In this document: piece after piece, positions 22,403 to 32,435 of the stretch
Position numbering within the stretch: position 1 is the first letter of the stretch
How the letters are laid out: the number at the start of each line of letters is the position of its first letter
NCBI RefSeq assembly: GCF_002005165.1
Contig: NZ_CP019699.1
Span: 1,054,001 to 1,118,000, forward strand
Length of the DNA: 64,000 bases
Source of the DNA: Novibacillus thermophilus
Lineage (GTDB): Bacteria > Bacillota > Bacilli > Thermoactinomycetales > Novibacillaceae
Reading direction: 5' to 3'
Position numbers and translations under genes: made by a program
Notes under the pieces: generated by a model
Databases searched by the model: none
The model's input: the letters and a program-made list of their open reading frames with translations, nothing else
What the model was told of the DNA's origin: nothing

Positions 22403-22975
22403 GTGAAGCGCGTGCTTTCACTTGCTTATCCGATAGATGACACTGTAGAAATTAACGGTGAAAAATACGAGTTAGATATGAGCTTTGATAATGTTATACG
22501 GCTTATCGACATGCTTAATGATGATGAATTAGACGACATAACAAAGATTGAGATAGGTTTATACATGCTTTTAAGCGTTGAATTAGATTATGATATCGAG
22601 AAGAAAGCAAAGATTTTCAAAGAAATTTTTGAAAAAGTTATTTTAGAAGGAGAAAAAGCTGAGCCTGCCTTGGATATTCAAGGGAATCCTATGCCGGAGA
22701 AAAAAGAAAAGGTTATATATTCGCTAAAAGAAGACGCCGAGTATATATATGCCTCTTTTATGCAAGATTATGGAATTGATTTGATCGAAGAGCAGGGAAA
22801 GCTTCACTGGTATAAATTTAAGGCTTTGTTATCTGGATTGAGAAACGATACGCACTTTAAAGAAATTTTAAACATTAGAACGATGGAATTGCCAAAAGGA
22901 AAAGGGATGGAAAAGGAACGTCGACGAATAATGGAACTAAAAGAAATATATAAATTAAAAGATCAATCCGATTAA
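22403..22975 (+). CDS. Bacteriophage Gp15-family protein (tail assembly chaperone, T-like part)
   Basis: A 190-residue protein with VEINGEKYELDMSFDNVIRL and FMQDYGIDLIEEQGKLHWYKFKALLSGL residues spread as in the Gp15 family. It is thought to help load the tape measure protein. The start is GTG at 22403 directly after the previous TAG, or GTG at 22412 with AGGTGA better spaced. Confidence 0.8.
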   Translation: MKRVLSLAYPIDDTVEINGEKYELDMSFDNVIRLIDMLNDDELDDITKIEIGLYMLLSVELDYDIEKKAKIFKEIFEKVILEGEKAEPALDIQGNPMPEKKEKVIYSLKEDAEYIYASFMQDYGIDLIEEQGKLHWYKFKALLSGLRNDTHFKEILNIRTMELPKGKGMEKERRRIMELKEIYKLKDQSD

Positions 22976-23015
22976 TATGTTAATATTAAGTAAAAAGTGG
23001 CTAGGAGGATTGGTC

Positions 23016-23558
23016 TTGAGCAAAAAATTGATGTTTGCAAGTGTATTGGCGATCTTTTTGTTGACAGCATGCGGGGGACAAGCGGCCGATGAAATGAAAA
23101 GTGAGGCAGAAGACAAACCAAAACAGGAAGAAGTAGAAAAAGAAGAGAAACAAATTGATGTGAAGATTGATGTAAATGAGGAATTAAGTTTTGAGCAGTT
23201 TGACGTAAACTTGAAGAAAGTCAGAGTGTATGAAGAGGATAATAAAATATTAGCTGATATTAGTTTAGAATGGCGGAACAATGCGTATGATTACGGTAGT
23301 GATGAAATGACATTTTTTGTTGCGACAACATTTGAAGTAAAACAGGGAGATAATGAACTAGAAGAAATCAACGATGCTTGGAATCCGGAAAATAAATCGT
23401 CTTCTAATGACGTATTCTTCCCGAATGCATTAGGTGGTTTGTGGGGCGTAGAATTGACTTATGAGTTAACGGATAAAACTACGCCGATTGACATCATTTT
23501 TACTCCGAACACTGAAACAGAAGGTAGCGAGACGATAACAGTCGATATTCCGGAATAA
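23016..23558 (+). CDS. Prophage lipoprotein, possible superinfection exclusion
   Basis: A 180-residue protein from TTG 23016 after GGAGGATTGG. Residues 1-16 are hydrophobic and end in the lipobox LLTACGG, so it is exported and lipid-anchored. A charged linker (about 20-45) and a beta domain follow (VNLKKVRVYEEDNKILADIS, FFPNALGGLWGVELTYEL). It interrupts the chaperone-tape measure order and is closed by its own terminator. Phage lipoproteins in similar settings block DNA entry of related phages; that role here is inferred. Confidence 0.75.
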   Translation: MSKKLMFASVLAIFLLTACGGQAADEMKSEAEDKPKQEEVEKEEKQIDVKIDVNEELSFEQFDVNLKKVRVYEEDNKILADISLEWRNNAYDYGSDEMTFFVATTFEVKQGDNELEEINDAWNPENKSSSNDVFFPNALGGLWGVELTYELTDKTTPIDIIFTPNTETEGSETITVDIPE

Positions 23559-23574
23559 TACAATGTGATGATTC

Positions 23575-23603
23575 AAGAACTCCGAAAACGGGGTTCTTTT
23601 TTA
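23575..23603 (+). terminator. Intrinsic terminator after the lipoprotein gene
   Basis: AAGAACTCCG (23575-23584), loop AAAA, CGGGGTTCTT (23589-23598), then a T run. Confidence 0.8.
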
Positions 23604-23628
23604 TTGCGCCGAAAGGCAGGTGAGAAAA

Positions 23629-25863
23629 ATGGCAGATGGCAGGGTCGTAATAGATGTCATACTCGACGACGGAAGAGTGGCAAAAGGTGTCGCAAATATC
23701 GATAAATCATTAGGTGGTCTAGGACAAACCGCTAGAAGAGGAGCGGCAGTCGTTGGAAAATTAGCAGCGGCATTGGGTTTGGTATATGTCGCAAAAAAAG
23801 GGATTGATTTAGTCACTAGATCACTTGACGGAGCTATAGATCGATATGACACATTGAACAATTTCCCTCGTGTAATGCAACAGATGGGGTTTGATGCAGA
23901 AGCGTCTGAAAAAGCAATACAAAGGCTGTCGGATGGTGTTCAAGGACTACCAACTCGATTAGACGAAGTAGCTAAAACCACCCAAAGAATTGCAATTATG
24001 ACAGGCGATTTAGATGGAGCTGTAGAAACCACCCTGGCCTTGAATAACGCCTTTTTGGCTTCGGGTGCGAGCCAAGCTGATGCGGCGCGCGGGCTAGAAC
24101 AATACGTGCAAATGTTGGCGAAAGGCGAAGTGGACCTGCAGTCATGGCGGACTCTGCAAGAAACGATGGGCGTTGCGCTGAACGATGTGGCGAAAGCGTT
24201 CGGTTTCGCTGGTAAATCAGCGCAGAATGATCTTTACGAAGCGTTAAAAAGCGGAGAAATAACGTTCGATGAATTTAACAATAAATTAATCGAGTTAAGC
24301 AACCAAACAGGTGGGTTTGCAGACCAAGCGAGAACTGCTAGTGGTGGGATCAGGACAGCATGGACTAACTTAAGTACGTGGATTGTCACTGGCGTCGCTG
24401 ATGTGATCGGAGCAATCGATGAAGCGTTAGGTGGTACAGGATCGATCGAAAGTGCTATTAACAATTTAAAACCTGTCATCCAAGCTGTTTTTGGGTGGAT
24501 GGCTGAAATGGTTTTAGTCGTAGCAGATAGAATTCGAATGGTCAAGGACGCGATTGATCCGTGGCTACCGTCGATTAATGAAGTGAGAGACGGTTTTATG
24601 AACGTCTTTTCGGCGTTACAGTCATTCGTTATGCCGATTATTCAAGAAGTTGTTAGCTTCATTATGAATGTTTGGGGGCAGTTAGTTGCGTGGTGGCAAG
24701 AGAACGGAAACCAAATTATGCAAGCGGCGCAAAATGCTTTTCAATTTATACTTACAATTGTTCAAGCGGTGATGCCAGCAGTTCAGTTTATTATTCAAAT
24801 TGTGTGGGATGCTATTAAAAACATTATAAGCGGTGCATTATCCGTTATTCAGGGATTGATACAAGTCTTTACCGGAATTTTCACCGGGGACTTCTCGCAA
24901 ATGTGGGAAGGCATCAAAAAGATATTTTCTGGAGCGATAGATTTAATTATCGGTTGGTTGTCGCTCTCTTTCTTGGGTGGAATCAGGAAAATACTTCTAA
25001 ATTTATTGAAAAATGGCGTTAAGATTGTTCAAAACATGTGGAAAAACATCGTAAATTTCTTCAAGAACTTTGGCACGAACGCTCAAAACCTTGTTTCCAA
25101 TATGGTCATGAGAGTTCTGAGCTTTTTTAGAAACTTATTCAATCAAGCGAGAAACATATTTACCAGTTTGAGGGCATCTGGAGTTTCTATTTGGAACTCC
25201 TTACGCGAAACTGTTTTAAACGTAGTCAGAGGTATATGGCAAGGCGTTACACAACGTTTTCGGAACATGTTATCCAGCGTTAGAAACACAATGAATAATG
25301 TCCGCAGTACTATTTCTAATATTTGGAATAGAGTGATGTCGTTTTTCCGCGGGATTAACTTGTATAAAGTCGGGAGAGACATTATTCAAGGGTTGATTCG
25401 AGGAATTGGATCAATGGCTGCTGCTGTATGGGAAAAAGCAAAAAGCATCGCTAGCGGGATAGGAGATACAATTAAAAAGGCTCTTGGTGTTTCATCTCCG
25501 TCCAAACTCGCTATTTGGATCATGGAAATGGTTGGGAAAGGGTTAGAAATTGGCGGCGATAGAGCTTTACCCGGCATCAGAAAAACCGCTCAAAAGATGG
25601 GACAAACCGCAACCCCCGTCCCAGAAATTCTTAAATTGCGTGGAATTAAACCGCCGTTGGGCAACTTGATGCCTACAGCGTCGTTTGCAACGGCTAGCGG
25701 TTCTGCAAGTGCCGGAAGTCCTATATTTTCTCGTGCAATAGATAATAAACAACCCGCTGTTATTCGACTAGTGTTGGGAAGACGCGAATTCGAAACATAC
25801 GTGGATGATATCACGGAAGTGCAAGACAGAAAAAGCTATAGATTAGAGCGTTTCAGGAGATGA
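23629..25863 (+). CDS. Tail tape measure protein
   Basis: The 744-residue protein has the tape measure N-terminal domain (YDTLNNFPRVMQQMGFDAEA, LDEVAKTTQRIAIMTGDLDG, VDLQSWRTLQETMGVALNDV). A long region of hydrophobic helices with repeated Trp-Asn segments (IWNSLRETVLNVVRGIWQGV) follows, then KALGVSSPSKLAIWIMEMVG. Its size sets a fairly short tail. ATG at 23629 follows AGGTGAG; an in-frame GTG lies at 23620. Confidence 0.92.
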   Translation: MADGRVVIDVILDDGRVAKGVANIDKSLGGLGQTARRGAAVVGKLAAALGLVYVAKKGIDLVTRSLDGAIDRYDTLNNFPRVMQQMGFDAEASEKAIQRLSDGVQGLPTRLDEVAKTTQRIAIMTGDLDGAVETTLALNNAFLASGASQADAARGLEQYVQMLAKGEVDLQSWRTLQETMGVALNDVAKAFGFAGKSAQNDLYEALKSGEITFDEFNNKLIELSNQTGGFADQARTASGGIRTAWTNLSTWIVTGVADVIGAIDEALGGTGSIESAINNLKPVIQAVFGWMAEMVLVVADRIRMVKDAIDPWLPSINEVRDGFMNVFSALQSFVMPIIQEVVSFIMNVWGQLVAWWQENGNQIMQAAQNAFQFILTIVQAVMPAVQFIIQIVWDAIKNIISGALSVIQGLIQVFTGIFTGDFSQMWEGIKKIFSGAIDLIIGWLSLSFLGGIRKILLNLLKNGVKIVQNMWKNIVNFFKNFGTNAQNLVSNMVMRVLSFFRNLFNQARNIFTSLRASGVSIWNSLRETVLNVVRGIWQGVTQRFRNMLSSVRNTMNNVRSTISNIWNRVMSFFRGINLYKVGRDIIQGLIRGIGSMAAAVWEKAKSIASGIGDTIKKALGVSSPSKLAIWIMEMVGKGLEIGGDRALPGIRKTAQKMGQTATPVPEILKLRGIKPPLGNLMPTASFATASGSASAGSPIFSRAIDNKQPAVIRLVLGRREFETYVDDITEVQDRKSYRLERFRR

Positions 25864-25867
25864 TTCT

Positions 25868-27295
25868 ATGATATTTAACGGAATTGACCTTTCCCCTTAT
25901 TTGCGTATCAAAGAAATACATGGCAGAGGTATTTCACCGAGCGAACTTACGTTGATTGACGTTCCCGCTATGGATGGGGCTTATTATTCGCAGAAGAGAC
26001 GTCCGCCACGAGTAATAGAAATTGAAGCTGATATCAGAGCGAGTAATCGAGAAGAGTTACGCACGAAATTAGATCAACTGAATGCGATTCTAGATGTCAA
26101 TCAACCTGTTCCGATTATCTTTCCAGATGAGCCGGATATGATTTATTATGGCATACCTGAGTCGACAGGAGAAGGCAATGAGTATACGTTTTTGCATCAA
26201 GTGCAGCTTACGATTATCTGCCCTGATCCGTACAAATACAGCGACGAGGTTATTGTCGAATTCCCGTCTGATGTCGTCACGGTCACGAATGAAGGGACAG
26301 CAGAAGCCGATCCGGTGTTTGAACTTGAAGTATTGGAACCCGTGACATTCGCGATGATACAGAATCAAGACGAAGACTATATGATGATTGGACGACCCGT
26401 TAGCGCGGAAGAAATTGCTTTTGAGCGCGAAGAAAGAATTTTGCACGATGCGATGAACAGTACGGTCGGCTGGGTGGAAGGGGTGGATATAGATGGTGAT
26501 ATATCTGGGACTATGGTGTCTGCCGACGGAAAGTTTGTGGTCAGCGATTTTGGGGAACCGTCCGAAGCTAAATGGTACGGTCCGGCATTAAGACGCAGTT
26601 TACCTGAACTTTTACAAGACTTTCGCGTTGACATACTTGTAGAAAATTTTAATACAACCGAAGGTGTTGGACGTGTAGATGTTTATTTGCTTGATTCGAG
26701 TAATCGTACAGTAGCGAATATTAAGATGTCGGACGCGTGGCAAACAATAAAACGAAATAGAGCGAGAGGGTATTTGCAGAATCCTGAAAGAACTGAACAG
26801 TTGATTTATACACATGAAACAACATCACAAGCAACGGGAGAGCTTTGGAACGATTTTGACGGTATTTTTCGATTTCAGCGGATAGGAAATCTATGGATGT
26901 TATATGTTGGGAAAGTGCGCCCGGATGGAACACATCATGCCCGGAGAATTGTGAGGTACTCTGATACGCTCGAAGAATTTTCACAACCTATTGCGCAAGT
27001 GCAGATTCATATGGGGATATTTGATGATCATCCCCCAACTGATCTAGCGATCAAAGACTTGAAAGTATGGAAAATCAATGATCCCGCTGATGATCAAGTT
27101 CCATATATCGCGCATGAGGGAGATAGTATTGTGTTTGATCATACGAACGAAGATATTTTATTGAATGGAGAACCGCGAAAAGATTTAAAAGATTTTGGGG
27201 CGAAGTTTTTTAAATTAAAACGCGGGAACAACCAATTAATTGTTCATCCGGATTCATTTAATACGAAACTTCGATACCGTAAAAGATTTATATAG
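25868..27295 (+). CDS. Distal tail protein (Dit-like)
   Basis: The 475-residue protein begins with the siphovirus tail domain (FNGIDLSPYLRIKEIHGRGI, DVPAMDGAYYSQKRRPPRVI, LTIICPDPYKY). An inserted carbohydrate-binding-like beta module follows (residues about 195-400), and the Dit C-terminus returns at RGNNQLIVHPDS. A longer Dit with an inserted module is typical of phages that contact cell-wall sugar at the tail tip. Confidence 0.85.
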   Translation: MIFNGIDLSPYLRIKEIHGRGISPSELTLIDVPAMDGAYYSQKRRPPRVIEIEADIRASNREELRTKLDQLNAILDVNQPVPIIFPDEPDMIYYGIPESTGEGNEYTFLHQVQLTIICPDPYKYSDEVIVEFPSDVVTVTNEGTAEADPVFELEVLEPVTFAMIQNQDEDYMMIGRPVSAEEIAFEREERILHDAMNSTVGWVEGVDIDGDISGTMVSADGKFVVSDFGEPSEAKWYGPALRRSLPELLQDFRVDILVENFNTTEGVGRVDVYLLDSSNRTVANIKMSDAWQTIKRNRARGYLQNPERTEQLIYTHETTSQATGELWNDFDGIFRFQRIGNLWMLYVGKVRPDGTHHARRIVRYSDTLEEFSQPIAQVQIHMGIFDDHPPTDLAIKDLKVWKINDPADDQVPYIAHEGDSIVFDHTNEDILLNGEPRKDLKDFGAKFFKLKRGNNQLIVHPDSFNTKLRYRKRFI

Positions 27296-27314
27296 AGAAG
27301 GCGAGGTTGTAAAA

Positions 27315-30300
27315 ATGTCACCATCGGAAACTGTTATACACATAACCGATCATCAAACTGATGTCATCCTCGACACGATCAGCGATTTTTGGGATGATAC
27401 GCATCTAAAACAACTGAACGGCGTGGAGACGTTCGATTTTACCACGTTTTCCGATGAGTCGTACTCCGAACATCTCGCTGACCGAAATAGGATAGTTATC
27501 CCGGGTGAAGACGGTGAGTTTCTCGAATTTATTATTGAAGAAGTTATACAACACTCTGATCGAACAAAAGCGGTTTACGCAAGTGCAAGTTATTTAGAAC
27601 TGAAAAAACAGAAAGTGATCGAACCGCAGACATTGAGCGGACAAACACCGCAATCCGCCGTTGATTTTGCCCTATCTAATACAGAGTGGCGGCCCGGGAT
27701 TATTACTTTTACAAATATTCGAACGATACACATTGAAAATCACACAAACCCGTATAACTTGTTACGTAAAATTGCGAGTGAGTTTGACCTTGAATTGCGT
27801 TTCCGCGTAGAAATAGACCACTACCGGATTATCGGGCGTTATGTGGATTTAATTGAACAGGTTGGTGAATGGCGCGGGCGCGAAATAGTGTTTGGTAAAG
27901 ATTTACTAGGGATAGAACGAAAAGAAAAAACCGATCAAGTTGTAACAGCGCTTATTGGACTTGGACCAGAGCGTGAGGACGGTACACGACTCGAGGTGTT
28001 CGTCGAAGACTTAGACGCGTTACAGCGCTGGGGTCGTGGGGGGCGGCATCTCATTGAAGTGTATGAACCGGAATCGACCGATCAAGATATGACAGAATCG
28101 CGGTTGCGGGAATTAACTGAAAACGAACTAGAAAAAAGAGTAAATGCAATTGTGGAATATGAAGTAAATATTTCAGATGTCGAGAATGTCCCGGAACTGG
28201 AAAACGAACAAATTCGATTCGGCGATACGATCAGAATCAAAGACGAGAAGTTCAGTCCGCCGTTATACCTTGAGGCGAGAGTTCACACGCAAGAGCGAAG
28301 CCTTAGGGACAGATCAAGAAAAAGGGTTGTTTTAGGCGATTTTACTGAATACACGGAAGAAGAAGTGCGAGCGATATGGAAACAATTGCGACAACAAATA
28401 CAACAGAAAATAAGTCGGGCGGAATTATCCGAATATGCGGAACGAAAAATACACAGAAGCGCTTCGCCCCCAGAAAATACGGAGCATTTATGGTTAGACA
28501 TTACAACAATACCGAATGTGTTAAAGCGTTATGACGAAGAGGAAAACGATTGGGTCAAAATCACTCCGACGCGCGCAGATGAAGTGGGCGCGGAAACGCC
28601 GGACGGAGCGCAAGAGAAAGCCGATCAGGCGGAAGAAAATGCGAAAATTTATTCGGAAAACTTTACGATTAACTATGCGCAAAAACAAATAACATCTAGC
28701 CCTACGCCTCCCGAAAATCCGGAAATAGGAGACTTGTGGTTTGATAATAGTACCGAGCCGCCCACTTTTAGACGGTGGAATGGGTTGGAATGGGAGAAAC
28801 TGTCGGCGTCGTCGTTTGAAGAATTGGAAGGCATGATTGACAAAGAACAACTTCCTGACCGTGTGATTGACGCAACAAAACTGGCGATTGACGCGGTACA
28901 AGCGGAGAATTTAGCCGAGAATTCAGTGTACGCGGAAGCGATCCAAGCCGAAGCTGTCGGAGCGCAAGCGATTGCGGCGAACGCTATTTTAGCCAAGCAT
29001 ATTGCGGCTGGCGAAGTGACGGCAAATCATTTAGCGGCTGATGCCGTCACAGCGAATGCTATAGCGGCGGGGGCTATTTTATCAGAGCATATCGCATCGA
29101 AGAGTATAACGACAGATAAGCTCATGGTGGGCAACCTAGATAATATGATTGACAACCCTAATTTCATAGATTCTATTGAACCTCATCACGTCTTCATGGG
29201 AAGATGGGGGCTACTTACAGGGGAACAGTCGTTCGTGCAAGGGAAACCCTCGCTCGAATGCGATGCAGAAGAGCTTGGGGGCGAACAACGAATATATCTG
29301 AACGGCGACCACACTATAGAGGTGCAACCGGGAGAGCGCTACTACATGACTGTCTGGGTTAGGCCGTCTGGGCCTAGCGGAGTGACTTGGAACAGGCTCA
29401 ATTTAGCCTTTCGTTGCGAAGATGCAAACGGAAACTATTTGGCTTTTGCGGGTAGCCAGACATGGAAACCGGGAGTAGACATTCCCGTACGACAGTGGAC
29501 ACAATTAAGTTTGATAGCGGATATTCCAGCCGGAGCTGTCACGATGGCCCCGACAATTCGTGTCTTAGACGACGACGCAAATAATATCTCTCACTATCTT
29601 TTCGACGCGGTTAACATGCGGCGCATGGTTGATGGCAATATTATTACCGGGACCTTGGACGCAGGACAGGTGACAATCGGCGGGACGGGGCCTACGCGAG
29701 CGCATCTGGGTGTAGACAATATTGAGTTTTATCGAAATAACAACTATACCGGACAAGTCACAACCGCTCAATACGATAATAACCGCGATCAAATTTTAGT
29801 TCACTCCCCGAATCAGTCTGCATTAGCCGCATCTGATGAAGTCGGCTGGGGATCGTTGTATAAAGGCGCCTTTGTCGAAGCGCACAACACTTCTAACAAT
29901 GCGAACGTCAATCTGATAGCGTATAATGGTAGCCGTGTTTCTGAATTCTCAATATCGGCGACAGATGGCGCCGCACTCTTTGGCGGTTTAACAGTGTACG
30001 GAGGACAGTCTGTTTTCTACGACCCGATTATTGTCGAACCCCTTAGCGGGACTACAGCTCTCCGTCTTAACATTGAAAGAGCTTGGGAATTCAGGTCATA
30101 CGGTACAGGCTCTGCAACAGAATTAGGTTTAAAAGCTTTAACGGCGCAAAAAAATTTTTCAATAAGGAACTCTGATGATCAGCGGATAGTCGACTTTAGG
30201 GCTTATACAAGCGGCGGTGGTATGTATGTTTACCGCGATTTTACAGTAGCGGGCAGCAAGTCAGCAGTTGTCGAAACCGAAAACTACGGGAAACGTCTCA

Positions 30301-30611
30301 TGTATGCACTTGAGACGCCAGACAGCCGTTTCATGGACGTAATAGAGACGACACTCGAGCCCGGTGAGCATTGGATTGAGCTTAATCCTATGTTCGCGGA
30401 GACGATCAACGGTTATAGCGTGTTTCCTATAACGCAAGACGGAGGTAGGGTACAAGTGTTGGAGCGTGAGCCAAAACGCTTCAAACTTCGCGTGATCGGA
30501 GAAAAACAAGTGGACGTTGCATGTTGGGTGTACGGGAAACGAATCGGTCACGAAGAAAAATACATGGAAAAAGTAAAAGAGGAGGATGAGTTAGAACACA
30601 ATGAACATTGA
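27315..30611 (+). CDS. Tail-associated lysin/baseplate protein with fibre extension (Tal)
   Basis: A 1098-residue protein. Residues 1-380 match the prophage endopeptidase tail (Tal/gp18) domain that forms the tail tip. The next part has two copies of a segment like PENTEHLWLDITTIPNVLKRY and PENPEIGDLWFDNSTEPPTF. A shaft rich in short AxxIxAxxV-type repeats (about 530-620) follows, then a beta-rich receptor-binding end. ATG at 27315 is preferred; the frame is open back into the Dit gene. Confidence 0.85.
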   Translation: MSPSETVIHITDHQTDVILDTISDFWDDTHLKQLNGVETFDFTTFSDESYSEHLADRNRIVIPGEDGEFLEFIIEEVIQHSDRTKAVYASASYLELKKQKVIEPQTLSGQTPQSAVDFALSNTEWRPGIITFTNIRTIHIENHTNPYNLLRKIASEFDLELRFRVEIDHYRIIGRYVDLIEQVGEWRGREIVFGKDLLGIERKEKTDQVVTALIGLGPEREDGTRLEVFVEDLDALQRWGRGGRHLIEVYEPESTDQDMTESRLRELTENELEKRVNAIVEYEVNISDVENVPELENEQIRFGDTIRIKDEKFSPPLYLEARVHTQERSLRDRSRKRVVLGDFTEYTEEEVRAIWKQLRQQIQQKISRAELSEYAERKIHRSASPPENTEHLWLDITTIPNVLKRYDEEENDWVKITPTRADEVGAETPDGAQEKADQAEENAKIYSENFTINYAQKQITSSPTPPENPEIGDLWFDNSTEPPTFRRWNGLEWEKLSASSFEELEGMIDKEQLPDRVIDATKLAIDAVQAENLAENSVYAEAIQAEAVGAQAIAANAILAKHIAAGEVTANHLAADAVTANAIAAGAILSEHIASKSITTDKLMVGNLDNMIDNPNFIDSIEPHHVFMGRWGLLTGEQSFVQGKPSLECDAEELGGEQRIYLNGDHTIEVQPGERYYMTVWVRPSGPSGVTWNRLNLAFRCEDANGNYLAFAGSQTWKPGVDIPVRQWTQLSLIADIPAGAVTMAPTIRVLDDDANNISHYLFDAVNMRRMVDGNIITGTLDAGQVTIGGTGPTRAHLGVDNIEFYRNNNYTGQVTTAQYDNNRDQILVHSPNQSALAASDEVGWGSLYKGAFVEAHNTSNNANVNLIAYNGSRVSEFSISATDGAALFGGLTVYGGQSVFYDPIIVEPLSGTTALRLNIERAWEFRSYGTGSATELGLKALTAQKNFSIRNSDDQRIVDFRAYTSGGGMYVYRDFTVAGSKSAVVETENYGKRLMYALETPDSRFMDVIETTLEPGEHWIELNPMFAETINGYSVFPITQDGGRVQVLEREPKRFKLRVIGEKQVDVACWVYGKRIGHEEKYMEKVKEEDELEHNEH

Positions 30612-30816
30612 TGCAAACAAAGTAATACAAAAACTATCCGCGCAAATAGCGGCACAGGCGCAACAAATAGCAATACTTCAGGTGCAAGTCGAACAGTTGC
30701 AGGAACAGATTGAGAAGTTGGAGGGAATTAAAAATCAAGCCCAAAAGGTTGTGGAAAGCCACGAAAAAGCGCAAGAAACAAAAGCGAAATTAGCAGAGCT
30801 AGGTAAAGCCGAATAG
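30601..30816 (+). CDS. Small coiled-coil phage protein
   Basis: A 71-residue protein overlapping the Tal stop by 11 bp. It is a continuous Q/E/K heptad helix (IAILQVQVEQLQEQIEKLEG). Its place between tail fibre and lysis genes resembles XkdX-like small proteins, but the sequence does not prove that. Confidence 0.6.
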   Translation: MNIDANKVIQKLSAQIAAQAQQIAILQVQVEQLQEQIEKLEGIKNQAQKVVESHEKAQETKAKLAELGKAE

Positions 30817-30829
30817 GCTTTTTTATTTT
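30805..30829 (+). terminator. Terminator before the lysis genes
   Basis: AAGCC (30806-30810) and GGCTT (30816-30820) form a 5-bp stem, followed by TTTTATTTTG. It separates tail and lysis genes. Confidence 0.55.
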
Positions 30830-30850
30830 GCATGGAGGGAGCGGGGATAT

Positions 30851-31048
30851 GTGGAAATAGATGTAATGCAATATTTTCTCACACAGGGGCCGTTCGCGGT
30901 CCTTTTTGTGTGGCTACTCATTTACGTTATGCGAAACAACCGAGAACGCGAGAAACAGCTACATCAGACGCTGAACGAGTTCGCATCACGATACGACATC
31001 GTGATCGATGAGCTGCGGGAAATCAAAGACCGGCTACCACGGAGGTAG
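30851..31048 (+). CDS. BhlA/UviB-type holin-like protein
   Basis: The 65-residue protein from GTG 30851 has one membrane segment (FAVLFVWLLIYVM, residues about 16-28) and a charged C-terminal helix ending EIKDRLPRR, matching the BhlA/UviB family. Members act as holins or holin accessories. It precedes the amidase gene. Confidence 0.82.
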   Translation: MEIDVMQYFLTQGPFAVLFVWLLIYVMRNNREREKQLHQTLNEFASRYDIVIDELREIKDRLPRR

Positions 31049-31076
31049 GTGGTTAATTTTTTAGAGGGGGATGATT

Positions 31077-32183
31077 ATGGTTGTTAAAGTAGCAATTGGA
31101 GCTGGACACGGTGGTTTTGGGGCAACACCGGGAAAGCGCACGCCAGACGGTGAATATGAGTGGGATTTTAACAACAAAGTCGTTTTAGCTGCTATCAAGT
31201 ACTTGAAACAATACCAAGGTGTAGAGATTATGCGCCTTGATGATCCATCTGGAAAAACGGATGTACCGCTATCAACCCGTACAAATAAAGCTAATACGTG
31301 GGGGGCAGATATTTATGTATCTTGTCACCACAACGCAAACACAGGGGTATGGGGTGATTGGACCGGAACAGAGACTTTTTATTACGTTGGGTCCGCCAAA
31401 GGAAAGAAACTGGCACAACTCATCCATGCAAAAGTACTGAAGGCATACGGTTTAAGGGATCGAGGAATCAAGAGAGGGAACCACTTGTACGTCATCAAAA
31501 ACACAAAAATGCCAGCGGTCCTAATTGAAGGCGGGTTCATGGACTCCACGATTGACATTAAAAAGCTTCGTGACGATAAGGTGCTAGACGCCGCAGGAAA
31601 AGCGATAGCAGAAGGAGTTGCGGAGTATTTTGGGTTAAAAAAGAAAATGGGTGGTCAGTCTAAACCATCGAAACCCAGCAAATCCTCTACTAAATCTAGT
31701 AAAGGCAGTAGCACAAAATGGACAGGTCAGATTCTTCGGAAAGGCGATAGCGGCCCGATTGTCCGATCTATGCAGAACATGTTGATCTCAAAAGGTTTTA
31801 GTCTCCCGAAGTTTGGAGCAGATGGCCATTTTGGCGATGAAACAGAAAGAGCTGTCCGGGCAGCACAAAGAGCAACTGGCATTCCCGTGGACGGCATAGC
31901 CGGGCCGCAAACTTACCGTGCATTACGAAACTACTCCGGATCATCATTCCGCTTCCGTCATTGGAATGGTTCCGTCATCAGAAACGGAGAACGTGGAAAG
32001 CATGTCAAGGAGCTTCAGGACCGACTGTTGGCACTTGGATACAAGTTGCCGAAATACGGTGCGGATGGCGTGATGGGTAGCGAGACAGCCAATGCAGTCC
32101 GAAAGTTCCAGCGTGATGCGGGAATTAAAGTTGATGGTATTCCAGGACCAGAGACGAAAAAGTCATTAGAGGGGAGAGGGTAA
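31077..32183 (+). CDS. N-acetylmuramoyl-L-alanine amidase (endolysin) with two PG-binding domains
   Basis: The 368-residue enzyme starts with an Amidase_3 domain: VAIGAGHGGFGATPG with the zinc-ligand His, YVSCHHNANT, and VLIEGGFMD with the catalytic Glu (residues 1-185). An S/K-rich linker (about 195-215) is followed by two peptidoglycan-binding repeats (RSMQNMLISKGFSLPKFGAD and KELQDRLLALGYKLPKYGAD). ATG at 31077 has GAGGGGG at good distance. It cuts the cell wall at lysis. Confidence 0.92.
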   Translation: MVVKVAIGAGHGGFGATPGKRTPDGEYEWDFNNKVVLAAIKYLKQYQGVEIMRLDDPSGKTDVPLSTRTNKANTWGADIYVSCHHNANTGVWGDWTGTETFYYVGSAKGKKLAQLIHAKVLKAYGLRDRGIKRGNHLYVIKNTKMPAVLIEGGFMDSTIDIKKLRDDKVLDAAGKAIAEGVAEYFGLKKKMGGQSKPSKPSKSSTKSSKGSSTKWTGQILRKGDSGPIVRSMQNMLISKGFSLPKFGADGHFGDETERAVRAAQRATGIPVDGIAGPQTYRALRNYSGSSFRFRHWNGSVIRNGERGKHVKELQDRLLALGYKLPKYGADGVMGSETANAVRKFQRDAGIKVDGIPGPETKKSLEGRG

Positions 32184-32186
32184 GCC

Positions 32187-32435
32187 ATGGAACAAGTACT
32201 CATTTTCGCCACAATCTTGGCACCGATCATCACGGCACTTGTCGAATTGGTGAAGCGATCGGTACCGGTTCCGAAAAATGTCATTCCGGCGATCAGTCTC
32301 GTGATCGGACTGTTTGTCGGAGCAGTGGCTTATCCGTTCACTGACTTGGAATTGGTACTGCGATTATGGTCGGGAGGATTGGCAGGATTGGCAGCGACGG
32401 GCTTGTTTGACCCGAGTTCGACAGTTGCTAGGTAA
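32187..32435 (+). pseudogene. Phage holin, 3' end displaced by IS insertion
   Basis: The product has two membrane segments (residues about 4-20 and 32-49) and the layout of LLH-type holins. From base 32411 the frame runs into an IS end, giving an artificial tail PSSTVAR. Joining 32410 to 34341 restores GLFELAVNKHEGVTK and a stop at 34375-34377. The insertion thus replaced the last 13 native residues. The membrane part is intact, so residual activity is possible. It follows the amidase gene by 3 bp. Confidence 0.85.
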
